Source: Oscillospiraceae bacterium
Lineage (GTDB): Bacteria; Bacillota; Clostridia; Oscillospirales; CAG-272
Length of the DNA stretch: 46,076 bases
Assembly: GCA_015064255.1 (NCBI GenBank)
Contig: SVSP01000019.1
Coordinates: forward strand, 1 to 46,076
Reading direction: 5' to 3'
The notes beneath the pieces were generated by a model that was not told where the DNA came from, ran no database searches, and saw nothing but the letters and a program-made list of their open reading frames with translations. Of this stretch, positions 32,461 to 41,867 are shown one piece after another. Each line of letters begins with the position of its first letter. Position 1 is the first letter of the stretch. Position numbers and translations under genes: made by a program.

Positions 32461-35400
32461 ATGAATAACAGATTTTTAAAAATTCTAACTCTTGTTTTTG
32501 TTTTAGTTTGTATATTTCACTTCTCTGTTTTTGCCGAAATATACGGTTATACCACTATTTCGGGAACCTTTGAAAGTATCGAAGACGGTTTTTACACGGA
32601 ATCGGCGCTTCCGTCTATGATAATAAAGGACGAGCTTTTGACAGAAGGAAAAATAAGCGCAGAATTTTCAACTAACATAAACAGTCTTCCGATGGGCGGT
32701 ATAGTGTTTAGAGGAAACGGAATTCGTACTTACGGAAATATTGAAGGAAACAATATTTTTTATTACAGCGCATATATAGAAGGCAATACGCTGAAGCTGT
32801 CCGAACACCGAGGATTTGACGCGGAAAACTGTGCTTTTGCGGCTATTGATCCGTCGGTTTTCGAAGCACCTGCCGTAAAGCTTTCGGTGAGTTTTACATC
32901 TGACGGGTATGTAAAAGTTTTCATCAACGACACAGAAATGATAAGCACCGAAACAGATTCGGGAGAAGATTTCGGCGGAGAATTCGGATTTTATTTGTAC
33001 GGTACGGGAGCACGTATCGAAATAAAAAATGTTACAGTATCAAATCCTTTTCACTTTGAACATACTGCCGGAGAAATTATCTCGGAAGTTCCTGCAAACT
33101 GTATGAATAGCGGTAAAAAAGAACATTCCGTATGTACGGTATGCGGCGAGCTTATATTCGAAAAAGACGGCGTATGGACACTCACAACAAATGCAGATCT
33201 CACTATTCCAAAAGATACAAAAAACCATATCGACAAGCAGGAAGATCTTTTGTGGACGCATAATGAAAGTACACACTCTAAAATCTGTAGGTGCGGAAAG
33301 GTATTTATATCGGGTAGTCACGATATAGCACCCGATGCTCTTGAAGGCAGGTGTACTGTCTGCGGGTATAATAAAATCCATCTGTGCGAATCCTTCATAC
33401 GCCACTATGCTGAAAGCGGCAACTGCATTACAAAAGGCAAACGGGAGCATTATGAATGTACCGATTGCGGAAAGCTTTATATAAGAAGCGGTAACGTATA
33501 TATCGAAAAAACCGTTTCGCAAATTGAAACAGAGCTTGACGCTGATAATCATATCGACTCCGCGCAGTCTTTGTCTTGGACTTATGATAACACAAGACAT
33601 TATAAAATCTGTCGGTGCGGACAGGAGCTTTACTCGGCAAAGCACGATATTTCCGCAAATGCACTTGAAGGAAGTTGTTCTGTCTGTGATTACGTCAGAA
33701 TACACACCTGCACGTACACACCTGTTCCCGAAGTACCGTCCAACTGTATGACGAAAGGCAAAACAGCTCACTACAAGTGCGAGGTTTGCAAAAAGTTATA
33801 CATCAAAAACGGCGAAAATTATGTGCGAATATACACCGCCGACCTCGAAAAGCCTAAAGATAAATCAAATCATATTGACAATGCGAACGATCTGCCTTGG
33901 ACGTGCGATTTTGACGGTCATAAGAAGGTCTGCCGTTGCGGTGTAATGCTAAAATCAGAAGCGCACGATATCGGGGCGGATATGCTTGAAGGTGTTTGTT
34001 CGGTGTGCGGATACGAGAAAATTCACACTTGCACCTATACTACAATCTCCGCTGTAGCTGCCGATTGTATGAACGAAGGCAGAAAACTGCATTATAAGTG
34101 CAACGCCTGCGGAAAACTGTACATCAAAACAGGTGCGGTATATACCGAAACAACAGAAAACGAGCTTAAAATCCCCAAAGATACTGAAAACCACGTTGAT
34201 TCCGTGCGTGACCTTAGCTGGACCTATGACGATCACACGCATAAAAAGACCTGCCGTTGCGGCGCGGTCATAGCGTCGGGAAATCACAGTATATCCGAAA
34301 GTGCGCTCTCGGGAACGTGCAAGACTTGCGGATACGTCAGAATACACACCTGCACGTACACGCCTGTTCCCGAAGTGCCGTCAGACTGTATGACGAAAGG
34401 CAAGATGGCTCACTATAAATGCGAGGCTTGCAATAAACTATATATCAAAAACAGCGAAAGCTATGTGAGAATATACACCTCAGATCTTGAATTGCCCAAA
34501 GACAAGTCAAATCATATCGACACAGCAAACGATCTTCCTTGGACGTGCGATTCGGACGTTCACAAAAAAGTATGTCGTTGCGGCGCCGTGCTAAAATCGG
34601 AGACGCACGATATTGAATCGAATCTGCTCGATGGTGTTTGTTCGGTGTGCGGGTACGAAAAGGCGCACGTATGCACATATACGAGAGCGCCTATGACTTA
34701 TGCCGACTGTATGAATGAAGGCAAAAACACTCACTATAAGTGCAACGCCTGCGGAAAACTGTATATCAAAACAGGCACGGTATATAACGAAACGACAGAA
34801 AATGAACTCCGAATTACCAAAGATCCAAACAATCACGTCGATTCCGTGCGCGACCTTAGCTGGACTTATGATGACCGCACGCATAAAAAGACCTGCCGCT
34901 GCGGCACGGTCATAGCATCGGGCAATCACAGTATATCCGAAAGCTCGCTCTCGGGGACATGCAAAACCTGCGGTTACGTGAGAACACACACCTGCACGTA
35001 CACGCTTGTTCCCGAAGTTCCGTCAGACTGTATTACTAAAGGCAAAATTGCTCACTATAAATGCGACGATTGCAATAAACTATATATCAAAAACGGAGAA
35101 AATTACGTAAGAATATACACCGCAGATCTTGAATTGCCAAAAGACAGGACAAACCATATTGATTCGGAACAAAGCCTTGAATGGTCATACGATTCAAACG
35201 GACACAAAAAGACTTGTCGGTGCGGTGTAATCATAGCATCGGGCACACACGACATTCCAAAAGACTCGCTTTCCGGAATTTGTACGGTCTGCGGATATGA
35301 AAAATCTCACATATGTGAATATTCTCACATCAACGGAGAAGAGGGAAACTGTCTGACACTCGGTGTGAAAGAGCATTACAAGTGTTTGATATGCGGTAAA

Positions 35401-35793
35401 ATATATCTTTTGGAAAACGATATTTATATCGAAGTAACTATGGAAGACATTACATACACAGTAGATCACAAGCTCAAAAAACACGATGCGGTTTTGGGAA
35501 ACTGCGTAACCGAATCCACGGAAGCATATTGGCAATGTGAAGTTTGCGAAAAGATCTTTGCCGATGAAAATGCAAAAAACGAGATAGAAAATATTCCTAA
35601 AGGCGAAAAAGATACCGAAAATCATATCGACGCTGACAAAGACGGAATATGCGATCTCTGCACGTACTCGGAGCAAAAATCAGACGATAAACTCGTATAT
35701 TATTTGTTCATCATTTCAGTAATTGTGATCTTAGTGCTATCTGTTCTTTTAGTTATCTTTATAATAAAAATCAAAAAGCTTTCGGCTAAGTAA
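32461..35793 (+). CDS. Membrane-anchored surface protein with tandem Cys-rich repeats
   Basis: A 1110-residue predicted surface protein of unknown function. The signal peptide spans about residues 1-25 (cleavage after SVFA). A jelly-roll-like domain (about 30-195, FIND...GEFGFYLYGTGARIEIKNV) resembles LamG/DUF1080-type folds. Then come seven copies of a 107-residue unit plus a degenerate eighth. Each unit has HTC at its start, an HYKC..C.KLYI pair, an NHID..L.W segment, a CRCG pair and a C..CGY pair. The C terminus has one transmembrane helix (about 1081-1103) and a basic stop. The Cys pairs look like extracellular zinc-ribbon or disulfide knuckles. It could be an adhesin or a stalk that holds the N-terminal domain away from the cell. 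Transcribed alone. Confidence 0.8.
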   Translation: MNNRFLKILTLVFVLVCIFHFSVFAEIYGYTTISGTFESIEDGFYTESALPSMIIKDELLTEGKISAEFSTNINSLPMGGIVFRGNGIRTYGNIEGNNIFYYSAYIEGNTLKLSEHRGFDAENCAFAAIDPSVFEAPAVKLSVSFTSDGYVKVFINDTEMISTETDSGEDFGGEFGFYLYGTGARIEIKNVTVSNPFHFEHTAGEIISEVPANCMNSGKKEHSVCTVCGELIFEKDGVWTLTTNADLTIPKDTKNHIDKQEDLLWTHNESTHSKICRCGKVFISGSHDIAPDALEGRCTVCGYNKIHLCESFIRHYAESGNCITKGKREHYECTDCGKLYIRSGNVYIEKTVSQIETELDADNHIDSAQSLSWTYDNTRHYKICRCGQELYSAKHDISANALEGSCSVCDYVRIHTCTYTPVPEVPSNCMTKGKTAHYKCEVCKKLYIKNGENYVRIYTADLEKPKDKSNHIDNANDLPWTCDFDGHKKVCRCGVMLKSEAHDIGADMLEGVCSVCGYEKIHTCTYTTISAVAADCMNEGRKLHYKCNACGKLYIKTGAVYTETTENELKIPKDTENHVDSVRDLSWTYDDHTHKKTCRCGAVIASGNHSISESALSGTCKTCGYVRIHTCTYTPVPEVPSDCMTKGKMAHYKCEACNKLYIKNSESYVRIYTSDLELPKDKSNHIDTANDLPWTCDSDVHKKVCRCGAVLKSETHDIESNLLDGVCSVCGYEKAHVCTYTRAPMTYADCMNEGKNTHYKCNACGKLYIKTGTVYNETTENELRITKDPNNHVDSVRDLSWTYDDRTHKKTCRCGTVIASGNHSISESSLSGTCKTCGYVRTHTCTYTLVPEVPSDCITKGKIAHYKCDDCNKLYIKNGENYVRIYTADLELPKDRTNHIDSEQSLEWSYDSNGHKKTCRCGVIIASGTHDIPKDSLSGICTVCGYEKSHICEYSHINGEEGNCLTLGVKEHYKCLICGKIYLLENDIYIEVTMEDITYTVDHKLKKHDAVLGNCVTESTEAYWQCEVCEKIFADENAKNEIENIPKGEKDTENHIDADKDGICDLCTYSEQKSDDKLVYYLFIISVIVILVLSVLLVIFIIKIKKLSAK
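33061..35307 (+). repeat. Seven tandem 321-bp coding repeats with 642-bp super-period
   Basis: Unit starts (the His codon of HTC/HIC-type motifs) lie at 33061, 33379, 33703, 34024, 34345, 34666, 34987 and 35308. From 33703 on the step is exactly 321 bp. Units 3, 5 and 7 resemble each other (PVPEVPS.C) and units 4 and 6 resemble each other (SVRDLSWTYDD), so the later copies arose by duplicating a two-unit, 642-bp block. Confidence 0.9.
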
Positions 35794-35813
35794 ACAGGTG
35801 TGACCAAAAAAAT

Positions 35814-35848
35814 AATCGGGCAACTTTTCAAGAGCTGCCCGATTTTTT
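35814..35848 (+). terminator. Rho-independent terminator of the repeat surface protein gene
   Basis: AATCGGGCA/TGCCCGATT stem followed by TTTTTTATT, 20 bp after the stop. Confidence 0.88.
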
Positions 35849-35896
35849 ATTCTTATAAAATTCACAAAAAAGAACTCAAATTTCCTTTTGCCGTTA

Positions 35897-35925
35897 TTGC
35901 AATAAGAAAAAAAGTGTGATATAAT
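35897..35925 (+). promoter_or_regulatory. Sigma-A promoter of the GAP1-like operon
   Basis: TTGCAA (35897-35902), a 17-nt spacer, TATAAT (35920-35925). The leader is about 35 nt. Confidence 0.75.
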
Positions 35926-35964
35926 TTTAATAGTACTGAAAATGAAAGGAGCCGAGGACATCTT

Positions 35965-38853
35965 ATGAAAGTAAAACAGCTTATCTGTTTTTCCTGGAAT
36001 GAAGAAGATACTGTTAAGGGATTTCACGTTTTTGCTCAAAGCAACGGCATAGATGAGCGTGATATATATGCAGTAGCATCGCGTCTTGCGTATAAACCTT
36101 CGAACAAGCTTACATCCGCAGTCGTGAAAAACCTTTCGGAAACGGCAAGACTCCTCGGATATCCTAAAAAAGGTGAAAACGGACTTCACTTCGCCATTCA
36201 GCGTGAAATAGATAACACCTTCCCGACAGACTGTGCGTTTTTCGTACTGCCATCGGGACTGCTTTGCTGTGCAAAGGTAACATACTGCGGTGTCGATTAC
36301 CGCCTTTCCGCGTGGGGAAACTATATTATACACGCTTATATTTTTTCTTATGATCCTAAAATATCACCTGCATCCATTCTTCTTTCGCAGAAATTCAAGA
36401 CACAGCTCACCTCTGATGACTTAAAGGTGTCAAGAAAGCAGCCCTTTATACCCGAAATTGAGATAACAGAGCCTTTTTCTTCTCTTGAAACTCTCGCAAA
36501 GCTCGTTAAAACCAAGGGTACGGGTACGCTTTCACGTGTTCTCGACTGTGTTTTTGCCGCGATAAGAAGAGATATGGACATATACATAAACGGTACTGAA
36601 AAGGATATTCTTTTCTGGATGCTTGCCTGCGAAAGCTTGCTCCCGAGCGAAATAACTATGCTTCTTCCGTATTCCACCTGCCGTTTTTCTGAAGATGACG
36701 GTACGCCTTTCAGAATAAAGCATATAATCTCTAAGCTCGGAAGTCACTATGACTATAAACTCGCTTCGTCGGACAGCGGACATATCTCGATAGACACCAA
36801 AAACGGAATTTTCTCTGAAAGTGCAGGTAAGCTTCAGCTTTCGGGACTTATCACCTGTCTGCTTCTCACGGCACCCGAGGAAATTCACGTACTTCGCTCG
36901 CTTATTGCCACTTACGTAAAAACACACGGAGTTATCGATTCGGACAGAATATGCCTTATATACCGTCTTGCGCGCACGGATATTTACGACGGAATTTCCG
37001 AAATTGAGCTCTGCGAGGCACTTGGCGACCTTGCTCTGCGCTCGCTGGGAAGCGATACCGTCGATAAGGTTATAGAAAAATATCTTGCTTCTATTTCGGA
37101 TAGCTTGTTCAAAATAAAGCTTTACGGACACCTTGCGTCTTATCATTCGCATCCCGAAGAGATAATGACAAATATGTTTTACCGCATTATGCGCGAGCTT
37201 TCAGACGGAAAAATGACCGCAACAGAGGCACTCGATAAGCTTTACGGCGAAAGCTTCGGTCAAAAAACGCTGAAATATATAATGCAGACACTCGACCGCC
37301 GATATGCTCTGTTTGAGTTCGGAATGTCTGAGGGAACGACAAGAAGCTTTATATACCGATTCCTTTTCTCGGGATTTTATGACCACAAAGAAGAAAAATC
37401 GGTAAATATGCTCATAAATCTCATTCCCGCCGCTATAAAATATGAAAGCGAACGTGAAAACAGCGTTCCCGCGTGTATCACAGAGCTTATCTCGGTAGTT
37501 GAATTTGATGAAAATATCTACCGCAGGGTGATCTACGGATATTACGATTACTGTACTACCGATTTCAAAGAATTTGTCGGTTGGTGCGGACTTATAGCCA
37601 TTCTTTTCGAAGAGGGCAGAAAGCTCAATTCGGAAGCGGGCATCACTACCTTTATAATGCGTGAGCTTGAAAACGGTAAACTGCTCGAATATATGAAGAC
37701 GGGCACAGAGGAAACGATAAACGTACTCTCACTTCTTGCGATGCTTCGCAAATGCGGTGCGATCTCCGAAAAAACGCACGCGAATTTTATATACGATAAA
37801 TTCAGAGATTTTCTTATGTACAGCGAAGACCGCGATATAATAATTTACGTTATAGACGGTCTGAAAAGTGAAAACGAAAGACTTGTAGAAGCTCTTTCGA
37901 AATATTCTGCCGGTGATAAGGGCCTTGTACTTGAAATTTACAAGAACAACGTAAGCCGCATACGCTCGGCAGACAAGAAGCTTCTCAGTGCTATGCACGA
38001 AAGCTCTATAAGATACATCGGCGAGTCGATAGTTTCATCAAGAATAACCTCGTGGGAGAGCTTTATTTCCTACCTCAAGGATTGGTATATAAGCGAAAAA
38101 TACGTCAAATGCTTCTCAAGAGCATTTGCAAGGTCTTTTGCAAGCTGTGTAGAAAACGAAAGCTGGTATTTTATCAACGAGGTCTTCTCTGTTTGCAAAG
38201 ACAGATTTTTCTCGTCCGAGAAAAACGATCTTGATATTTTAATAAACACACTTGACTCAAATATAGCATCGTATATGGGAAAAGAAGCAAATCTTGTACA
38301 GCTTCTTTCCGATATAAAAAAAGTAGGCGGAAAGCTTACGACCGCACTTCAGACAGTGCTCGAAACAGAGCTTACTTTGGCGGACAGCAGCGACATTTCT
38401 CTGCCGCTGTCTATCAAATTCCTTCAAACCGCACCCGACAATACTAAAAACACCTATGCGCGCATATATTTTACGCGCCTTATAGACCTTTGTGTCGGCG
38501 CGACCGACAGCGAGACCATATCGTCTGCTATATGGCTTGTCGTGCTCGGATCGGACAGCGCCAATCTCGTGAGCGTTGTAAAATATATATCGAAGCTTTC
38601 GAGCGCCTCGGTACGCATAATACTCGGAAGAGTCATCTCGTCCGGAATTATGGATGAGGATAGAGAAAAGGTAAGTACAATGCTTTTCTCTCTTTCAAAA
38701 GCTATGAAAACGTCCGATTATCTTGCTCTCAAGAAAAATATTCTGTCCAAACATCCAAGCGGAAAATACGACACGATATTTGAAGAGATAGAAGAAAACT
38801 TCGGAATTATCGCAAAGCGCAGACTTGCGTTTGTAAATAAAAATATCAAATAA
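35965..38853 (+). CDS. Large cytosolic protein resembling GAP1-N (GTPase-associated protein 1)
   Basis: A 962-residue soluble protein without signal peptide or membrane segments. The first 150 residues show the pattern I associate with the GAP1-N domain of predicted bacterial conflict systems. QLICFSWNEEDTVKGFHVFAQSNGI (residues 5-29) parallels the L.Y.S....G..GF.V.A.S.G. start. FFVLPSG...YCGVDYRLSAWGNYIIHAYIF (about 93-131) parallels the Y.G.D...GR.GN...H block. The rest is mostly alpha-helical, possibly solenoid, with no catalytic motif I can name. In known systems GAP1 proteins sit beside GTPases or other effectors; none is adjacent here. Downstream, at 23 bp, is a HAD phosphatase. AAAGGAG precedes the ATG. 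The family call is tentative; the gene itself is certain. Confidence 0.6.
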   Translation: MKVKQLICFSWNEEDTVKGFHVFAQSNGIDERDIYAVASRLAYKPSNKLTSAVVKNLSETARLLGYPKKGENGLHFAIQREIDNTFPTDCAFFVLPSGLLCCAKVTYCGVDYRLSAWGNYIIHAYIFSYDPKISPASILLSQKFKTQLTSDDLKVSRKQPFIPEIEITEPFSSLETLAKLVKTKGTGTLSRVLDCVFAAIRRDMDIYINGTEKDILFWMLACESLLPSEITMLLPYSTCRFSEDDGTPFRIKHIISKLGSHYDYKLASSDSGHISIDTKNGIFSESAGKLQLSGLITCLLLTAPEEIHVLRSLIATYVKTHGVIDSDRICLIYRLARTDIYDGISEIELCEALGDLALRSLGSDTVDKVIEKYLASISDSLFKIKLYGHLASYHSHPEEIMTNMFYRIMRELSDGKMTATEALDKLYGESFGQKTLKYIMQTLDRRYALFEFGMSEGTTRSFIYRFLFSGFYDHKEEKSVNMLINLIPAAIKYESERENSVPACITELISVVEFDENIYRRVIYGYYDYCTTDFKEFVGWCGLIAILFEEGRKLNSEAGITTFIMRELENGKLLEYMKTGTEETINVLSLLAMLRKCGAISEKTHANFIYDKFRDFLMYSEDRDIIIYVIDGLKSENERLVEALSKYSAGDKGLVLEIYKNNVSRIRSADKKLLSAMHESSIRYIGESIVSSRITSWESFISYLKDWYISEKYVKCFSRAFARSFASCVENESWYFINEVFSVCKDRFFSSEKNDLDILINTLDSNIASYMGKEANLVQLLSDIKKVGGKLTTALQTVLETELTLADSSDISLPLSIKFLQTAPDNTKNTYARIYFTRLIDLCVGATDSETISSAIWLVVLGSDSANLVSVVKYISKLSSASVRIILGRVISSGIMDEDREKVSTMLFSLSKAMKTSDYLALKKNILSKHPSGKYDTIFEEIEENFGIIAKRRLAFVNKNIK

Positions 38854-38876
38854 ACCTCTCTGTGAAAGGAAGAAAT

Positions 38877-39596
38877 ATGGATATTTCTAAAATCAAGGTC
38901 ATCGCGTTTGACCTTGACGGAACAATAACACAGCACAAGACTCCGCCGATTCCGGAAAATCGCGCGGCACTTGAACGTCTTGCAAAAAAATACAAGCTTT
39001 TAATGGTAGGCGCAGGTCAGGTAAGACGTATATTTAATCAGCTTGAAGGATTTCCTATCGACATAATCGGAAATTACGGTCTTCAGTACGGCAAGTACGA
39101 TTACGAAACGGGGGATATAAAGATCATCCGAGATGAAAAATTCGACTGCGACCGCGAAAAAATCGATGCAAAGATAACTTTTTTGCGTGAAAAACACGGA
39201 TTTACAGAATTTGCGGGAGAAAACACCGAATTTCATCCATCCGGTTGCATAACCTTTCCCATACTCGGTACAAAGGCAAATCCCGATGACAAGCTCGCGT
39301 TTGATCCCGACCGTACAAAGCGCCGCAAAATATACAGCGAGGTCTGCGAAATATTTTCAGATTACTGTGTTTTTGTAGGCGGTTCTTCGTCATTTGATAT
39401 GGCGCCGAAGCCGTACAACAAATATTACGCGCTTGACCTTTACTGCAAAGAAAACGGCATTTCTCACGACGAAGTCGTTTTTGTCGGCGACGATTACGGT
39501 CTTGGCGGCAACGATGAATCTGTGTATCTTTCCGATTTTGAATTTTTGACTGTTGATGATTACAGAGATTTCGCTGAGATCGTTTCTGTTCTTTAA
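38877..39596 (+). CDS. HAD-IIB hydrolase, phosphomannomutase-like fold
   Basis: A 239-residue haloacid dehalogenase superfamily phosphatase. Motif I is AFDLDGTIT (about residues 11-19), with the Asp nucleophile and the +2 acid/base Asp. VGGSSSFDMAPKPYNKYYAL (about 167-186) and VFVGDDYGLGGNDESVY (about 203-219) form motifs III and IV. This last arrangement (GG.SFD..P...K, then GGND) is the one seen in eukaryotic-type phosphomannomutases, so it may act on a hexose phosphate or sugar phosphate. The start is the ATG at 38877 after AAAGGAAG; an in-frame GTG at 38862 overlaps the Shine-Dalgarno. It lies between the GAP1-like gene and the ECF S component, probably in one operon. Confidence 0.85.
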   Translation: MDISKIKVIAFDLDGTITQHKTPPIPENRAALERLAKKYKLLMVGAGQVRRIFNQLEGFPIDIIGNYGLQYGKYDYETGDIKIIRDEKFDCDREKIDAKITFLREKHGFTEFAGENTEFHPSGCITFPILGTKANPDDKLAFDPDRTKRRKIYSEVCEIFSDYCVFVGGSSSFDMAPKPYNKYYALDLYCKENGISHDEVVFVGDDYGLGGNDESVYLSDFEFLTVDDYRDFAEIVSVL

Positions 39597-39620
39597 TTTT
39601 TCATCAGGAAGGAAACAATA

Positions 39621-40151
39621 ATGAAGCTTCATCAAAAAATATTAAAAATAGTTTTTTCTGCACTTTTTCTCGCGCTTGCATACGTTTTGCCTATGCTGAC
39701 GGGACAAATTCCCGAAATAGGATCTATGCTTTGCCCGATGCACATTCCCGTACTGCTTTGCGGATTCATCTGCGGTTGGCAATCGGGGCTTGCTGTCGGA
39801 TTTATCGCACCGCTTTTCCGTTCTCTTACACTCGGTATGCCGCCCTTTTTTCCGTCTGCGGTCTGTATGGCATTTGAGCTCGCCGCTTACGGAGCGTTAT
39901 CCGGACTGATGCACAAAATTCTGCCAAAAAAGACTCCGTACATGTACGCTTCCCTTCTTACCGCAATGATAGTAGGGCGAATAATTTGGGGATGTGCAAT
40001 GTTTGTTTGTCTTGCGACAAGCGGCGGAAGCTTTACCTTTGCGGCTTTTATAGCCGGTGCAGTTACAAATGCTGTTCCCGGAATTATCTTGCAGATAATT
40101 TTGGTTCCTGTTCTCGTTATGATATTCAACAGGTCAAAAATACTCAAATAG
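39621..40151 (+). CDS. ECF transporter S component
   Basis: A 176-residue membrane protein with about six hydrophobic segments. The block MHIPVLLCGFICGWQSG (about 40-56) followed by GFIAPLFRSLTLGMPPFFPSA and CMAFELAAYGALSGL is characteristic of substrate-binding S components of energy-coupling factor vitamin transporters. The vitamin (pantothenate-, pyridoxine- or thiamine-type) cannot be told from the sequence. The shared EcfA/EcfT module is not in the window, as is normal for group II ECF systems. AGGAAGG precedes the ATG. The gene is 24 bp after the HAD gene. No riboswitch is visible upstream. Confidence 0.82.
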   Translation: MKLHQKILKIVFSALFLALAYVLPMLTGQIPEIGSMLCPMHIPVLLCGFICGWQSGLAVGFIAPLFRSLTLGMPPFFPSAVCMAFELAAYGALSGLMHKILPKKTPYMYASLLTAMIVGRIIWGCAMFVCLATSGGSFTFAAFIAGAVTNAVPGIILQIILVPVLVMIFNRSKILK

Positions 40152-40174
40152 ATATATCTAATTTACAAAAAAAG

Positions 40175-40216
40175 GTACGCGCTGCCGCAGATCTGAAGAT
40201 CCGCGGCAGCGCGTAC
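40175..40216. terminator. Bidirectional terminator
   Basis: A perfect 14-bp GC-rich stem GTACGCGCTGCCGC with a 14-nt loop. On the minus strand CTTTTTTTG follows. On the plus strand ATATTTTATATTT follows. It serves the convergent genes ending at 40151 and 40286. Confidence 0.9.
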
Positions 40217-40285
40217 ATATTTTATATTTAATTCACTATTTCAACTTTTACGGTGTTGGTATTTCCGAAAGATATTTTGATAACA

Positions 40286-41815
40286 TTACTGCATATCTTT
40301 AAGCGAATATCTGCGAAGCTTGATCTGTCCCGATGGATGGCCCGTGCCTGTAATAGCATAGATATAATTCTCTGTTGTATAAAGTCCGTTCCACATAGAC
40401 GTGTATCCTTCGGGTGTTGCAAAGGTATTTTCGGGCTCGGAGAAATTTTCTTCTGTCAAATATTTCAGCGGTGTTCCGTCAGAAATAACTGTTCTCATCT
40501 GTGTACATTCTTTATCCGGACAATCCTCTGCTGTCTGATAGGATACGACAAGCTGACCTGTCGGAAGCTCTGCAACTGCAGGCGCGCCCGCATTGATATT
40601 GTTTGCTCTGTAAACGTTTATCGGCTCCGACCACTCAACTCCGTCTTCGGAATAGATAAGCTTTATCATAAGCTGATATGTATTCGGAATCCAACCCTCA
40701 AATGCACAAACGTATTCACCCGTGCTAAGCTGAATAACAAAGGGCATACCGTCTCTCGACTTATGATCCATACCGTTTGCCATTATCGTTCTGTTTGTCC
40801 ACTCGCCGTTTATAAGCTGCTTATATTCGAGGTGCTGATAAGGAGCTGTAACGTACTCTGCATCGTCGTTTGCATAAGCAACGGTAAGAACTCCGTCTAT
40901 GAGGAAGAAATGAGGCTCCCAAACTCCGCCGTCGTCATCGTTGTTTGTTACGATAACGTCAGGCTCTTTCTGCCACGTCTTTCCGTTATCCTTACTTGAG
41001 GAAACGTGTATTCCTCTGTAATATTTATCTCCGTCCATACCGACAGCGCGGTAAGCAACGAATATTTCGCCGTCTTCCATCTGGAATATAGCAGGGTTAG
41101 CACAAGCGTAGCTCGGGAAAAAGCTGAGCTTCGTTCCCTTTCCCTGATCTCTCCAGGTAAGACCGTCATCTCTGCTGTAGCAAGCGTATATGCCGTCCCT
41201 TGCGCACATAAGGCGTCCGTCCTGAAGCTTATAAAGTCTGGGATAAGAGCCGCCGTTGCATATTTTTACGGTTTCGCCGTCTTCCCAAGAGAAGTACACC
41301 AGCTTCGACGTATCGTATTTTTCCGCATCTGCTTCGACTTCAATTATCGTTTTTCCTTTGATATAGGTATCAATAAAGTAAGCAACAGCATCGCTGAGCG
41401 CTTTATTTCCGTTTCCTGCGATGATAAGCTTATTGTTTGCTACCGTAACAGCCCACTGATTTTCTTCAAGCTTTTCGTAAACAGCCACGGATTCGGCTCT
41501 TGACGTTTCACCGACGAGAATCTCCTTTTCGGGTGCGACGGCATCGGGTCTGAGCCAGTCTGTACCGACTGTCAGATTTGTTCCCGACTCATTCTTGATA
41601 GCTTCCTTAATTTCCTTTGCAAGATTTTTCTCAAGGTCAGTAGCGCTGTCAGGTCTTGTGACAACATAGTCTTTAGATATCGTAAGTTTGTCTATGCTTC
41701 CGCTATCAGGAGTTTTATTATCATTTTCTTTTTCGCACGAAGCGAGAACAAGCATAGAAATCAGCATACATACAGCTACCGAAAAAGTAGCAAATCTTTT
41801 CAAAAGGTTAAACAT
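40286..41815 (-). CDS. Sialidase-fold lipoprotein, third GH93-like member
   Basis: A 509-residue lipoprotein with lipobox LVLASC (Cys about 27). As in the two proteins of GRE operon 2, an N-terminal GH67-N-like domain (KEILVGETSRAES, NKLIIAGNGNKALSDAVAYF) precedes a beta-propeller. Asp-box-like turns are SRDDGLTW and SKDNGKTW. GGVWEPHFFLIDGVLTVAY and SRDGMPFVIQLSTGEYVCAFEG correspond to the WEPF and RPGM...GEY blocks of the other two. It is clearly more distant. The start is the ATG at 41815, with AAAGGAAA upstream; a longer reading overlaps typA. It lies 52 bp after typA and is probably read through from it. Past its stop, another frame stays open for 57 bp (see rejected items). Confidence 0.75.
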   Translation of the reverse strand: MFNLLKRFATFSVAVCMLISMLVLASCEKENDNKTPDSGSIDKLTISKDYVVTRPDSATDLEKNLAKEIKEAIKNESGTNLTVGTDWLRPDAVAPEKEILVGETSRAESVAVYEKLEENQWAVTVANNKLIIAGNGNKALSDAVAYFIDTYIKGKTIIEVEADAEKYDTSKLVYFSWEDGETVKICNGGSYPRLYKLQDGRLMCARDGIYACYSRDDGLTWRDQGKGTKLSFFPSYACANPAIFQMEDGEIFVAYRAVGMDGDKYYRGIHVSSSKDNGKTWQKEPDVIVTNNDDDGGVWEPHFFLIDGVLTVAYANDDAEYVTAPYQHLEYKQLINGEWTNRTIMANGMDHKSRDGMPFVIQLSTGEYVCAFEGWIPNTYQLMIKLIYSEDGVEWSEPINVYRANNINAGAPAVAELPTGQLVVSYQTAEDCPDKECTQMRTVISDGTPLKYLTEENFSEPENTFATPEGYTSMWNGLYTTENYIYAITGTGHPSGQIKLRRYSLKDMQ

Positions 41816-41867
41816 ATTCTTTATTTCCTTTCTTAAAACTGTATATAAAGTTCCTTGATCTTTATTA

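Noticed and set aside
33061-35680. Regular repeats checked as a CRISPR array
   Set aside because: The period is 321 bp, the repeats are coding and in frame, and there are no short identical repeats with spacers.
40228-40285. Short open frame directly past the third propeller gene, ending in a plausible beta strand (KISFGNTNTVKVEIVN)
   Set aside because: It could be the original C terminus lost by a frameshift, but the current C terminus (IKLRRYSLKDMQ) already completes a propeller strand. Related proteins would need to be aligned to decide.
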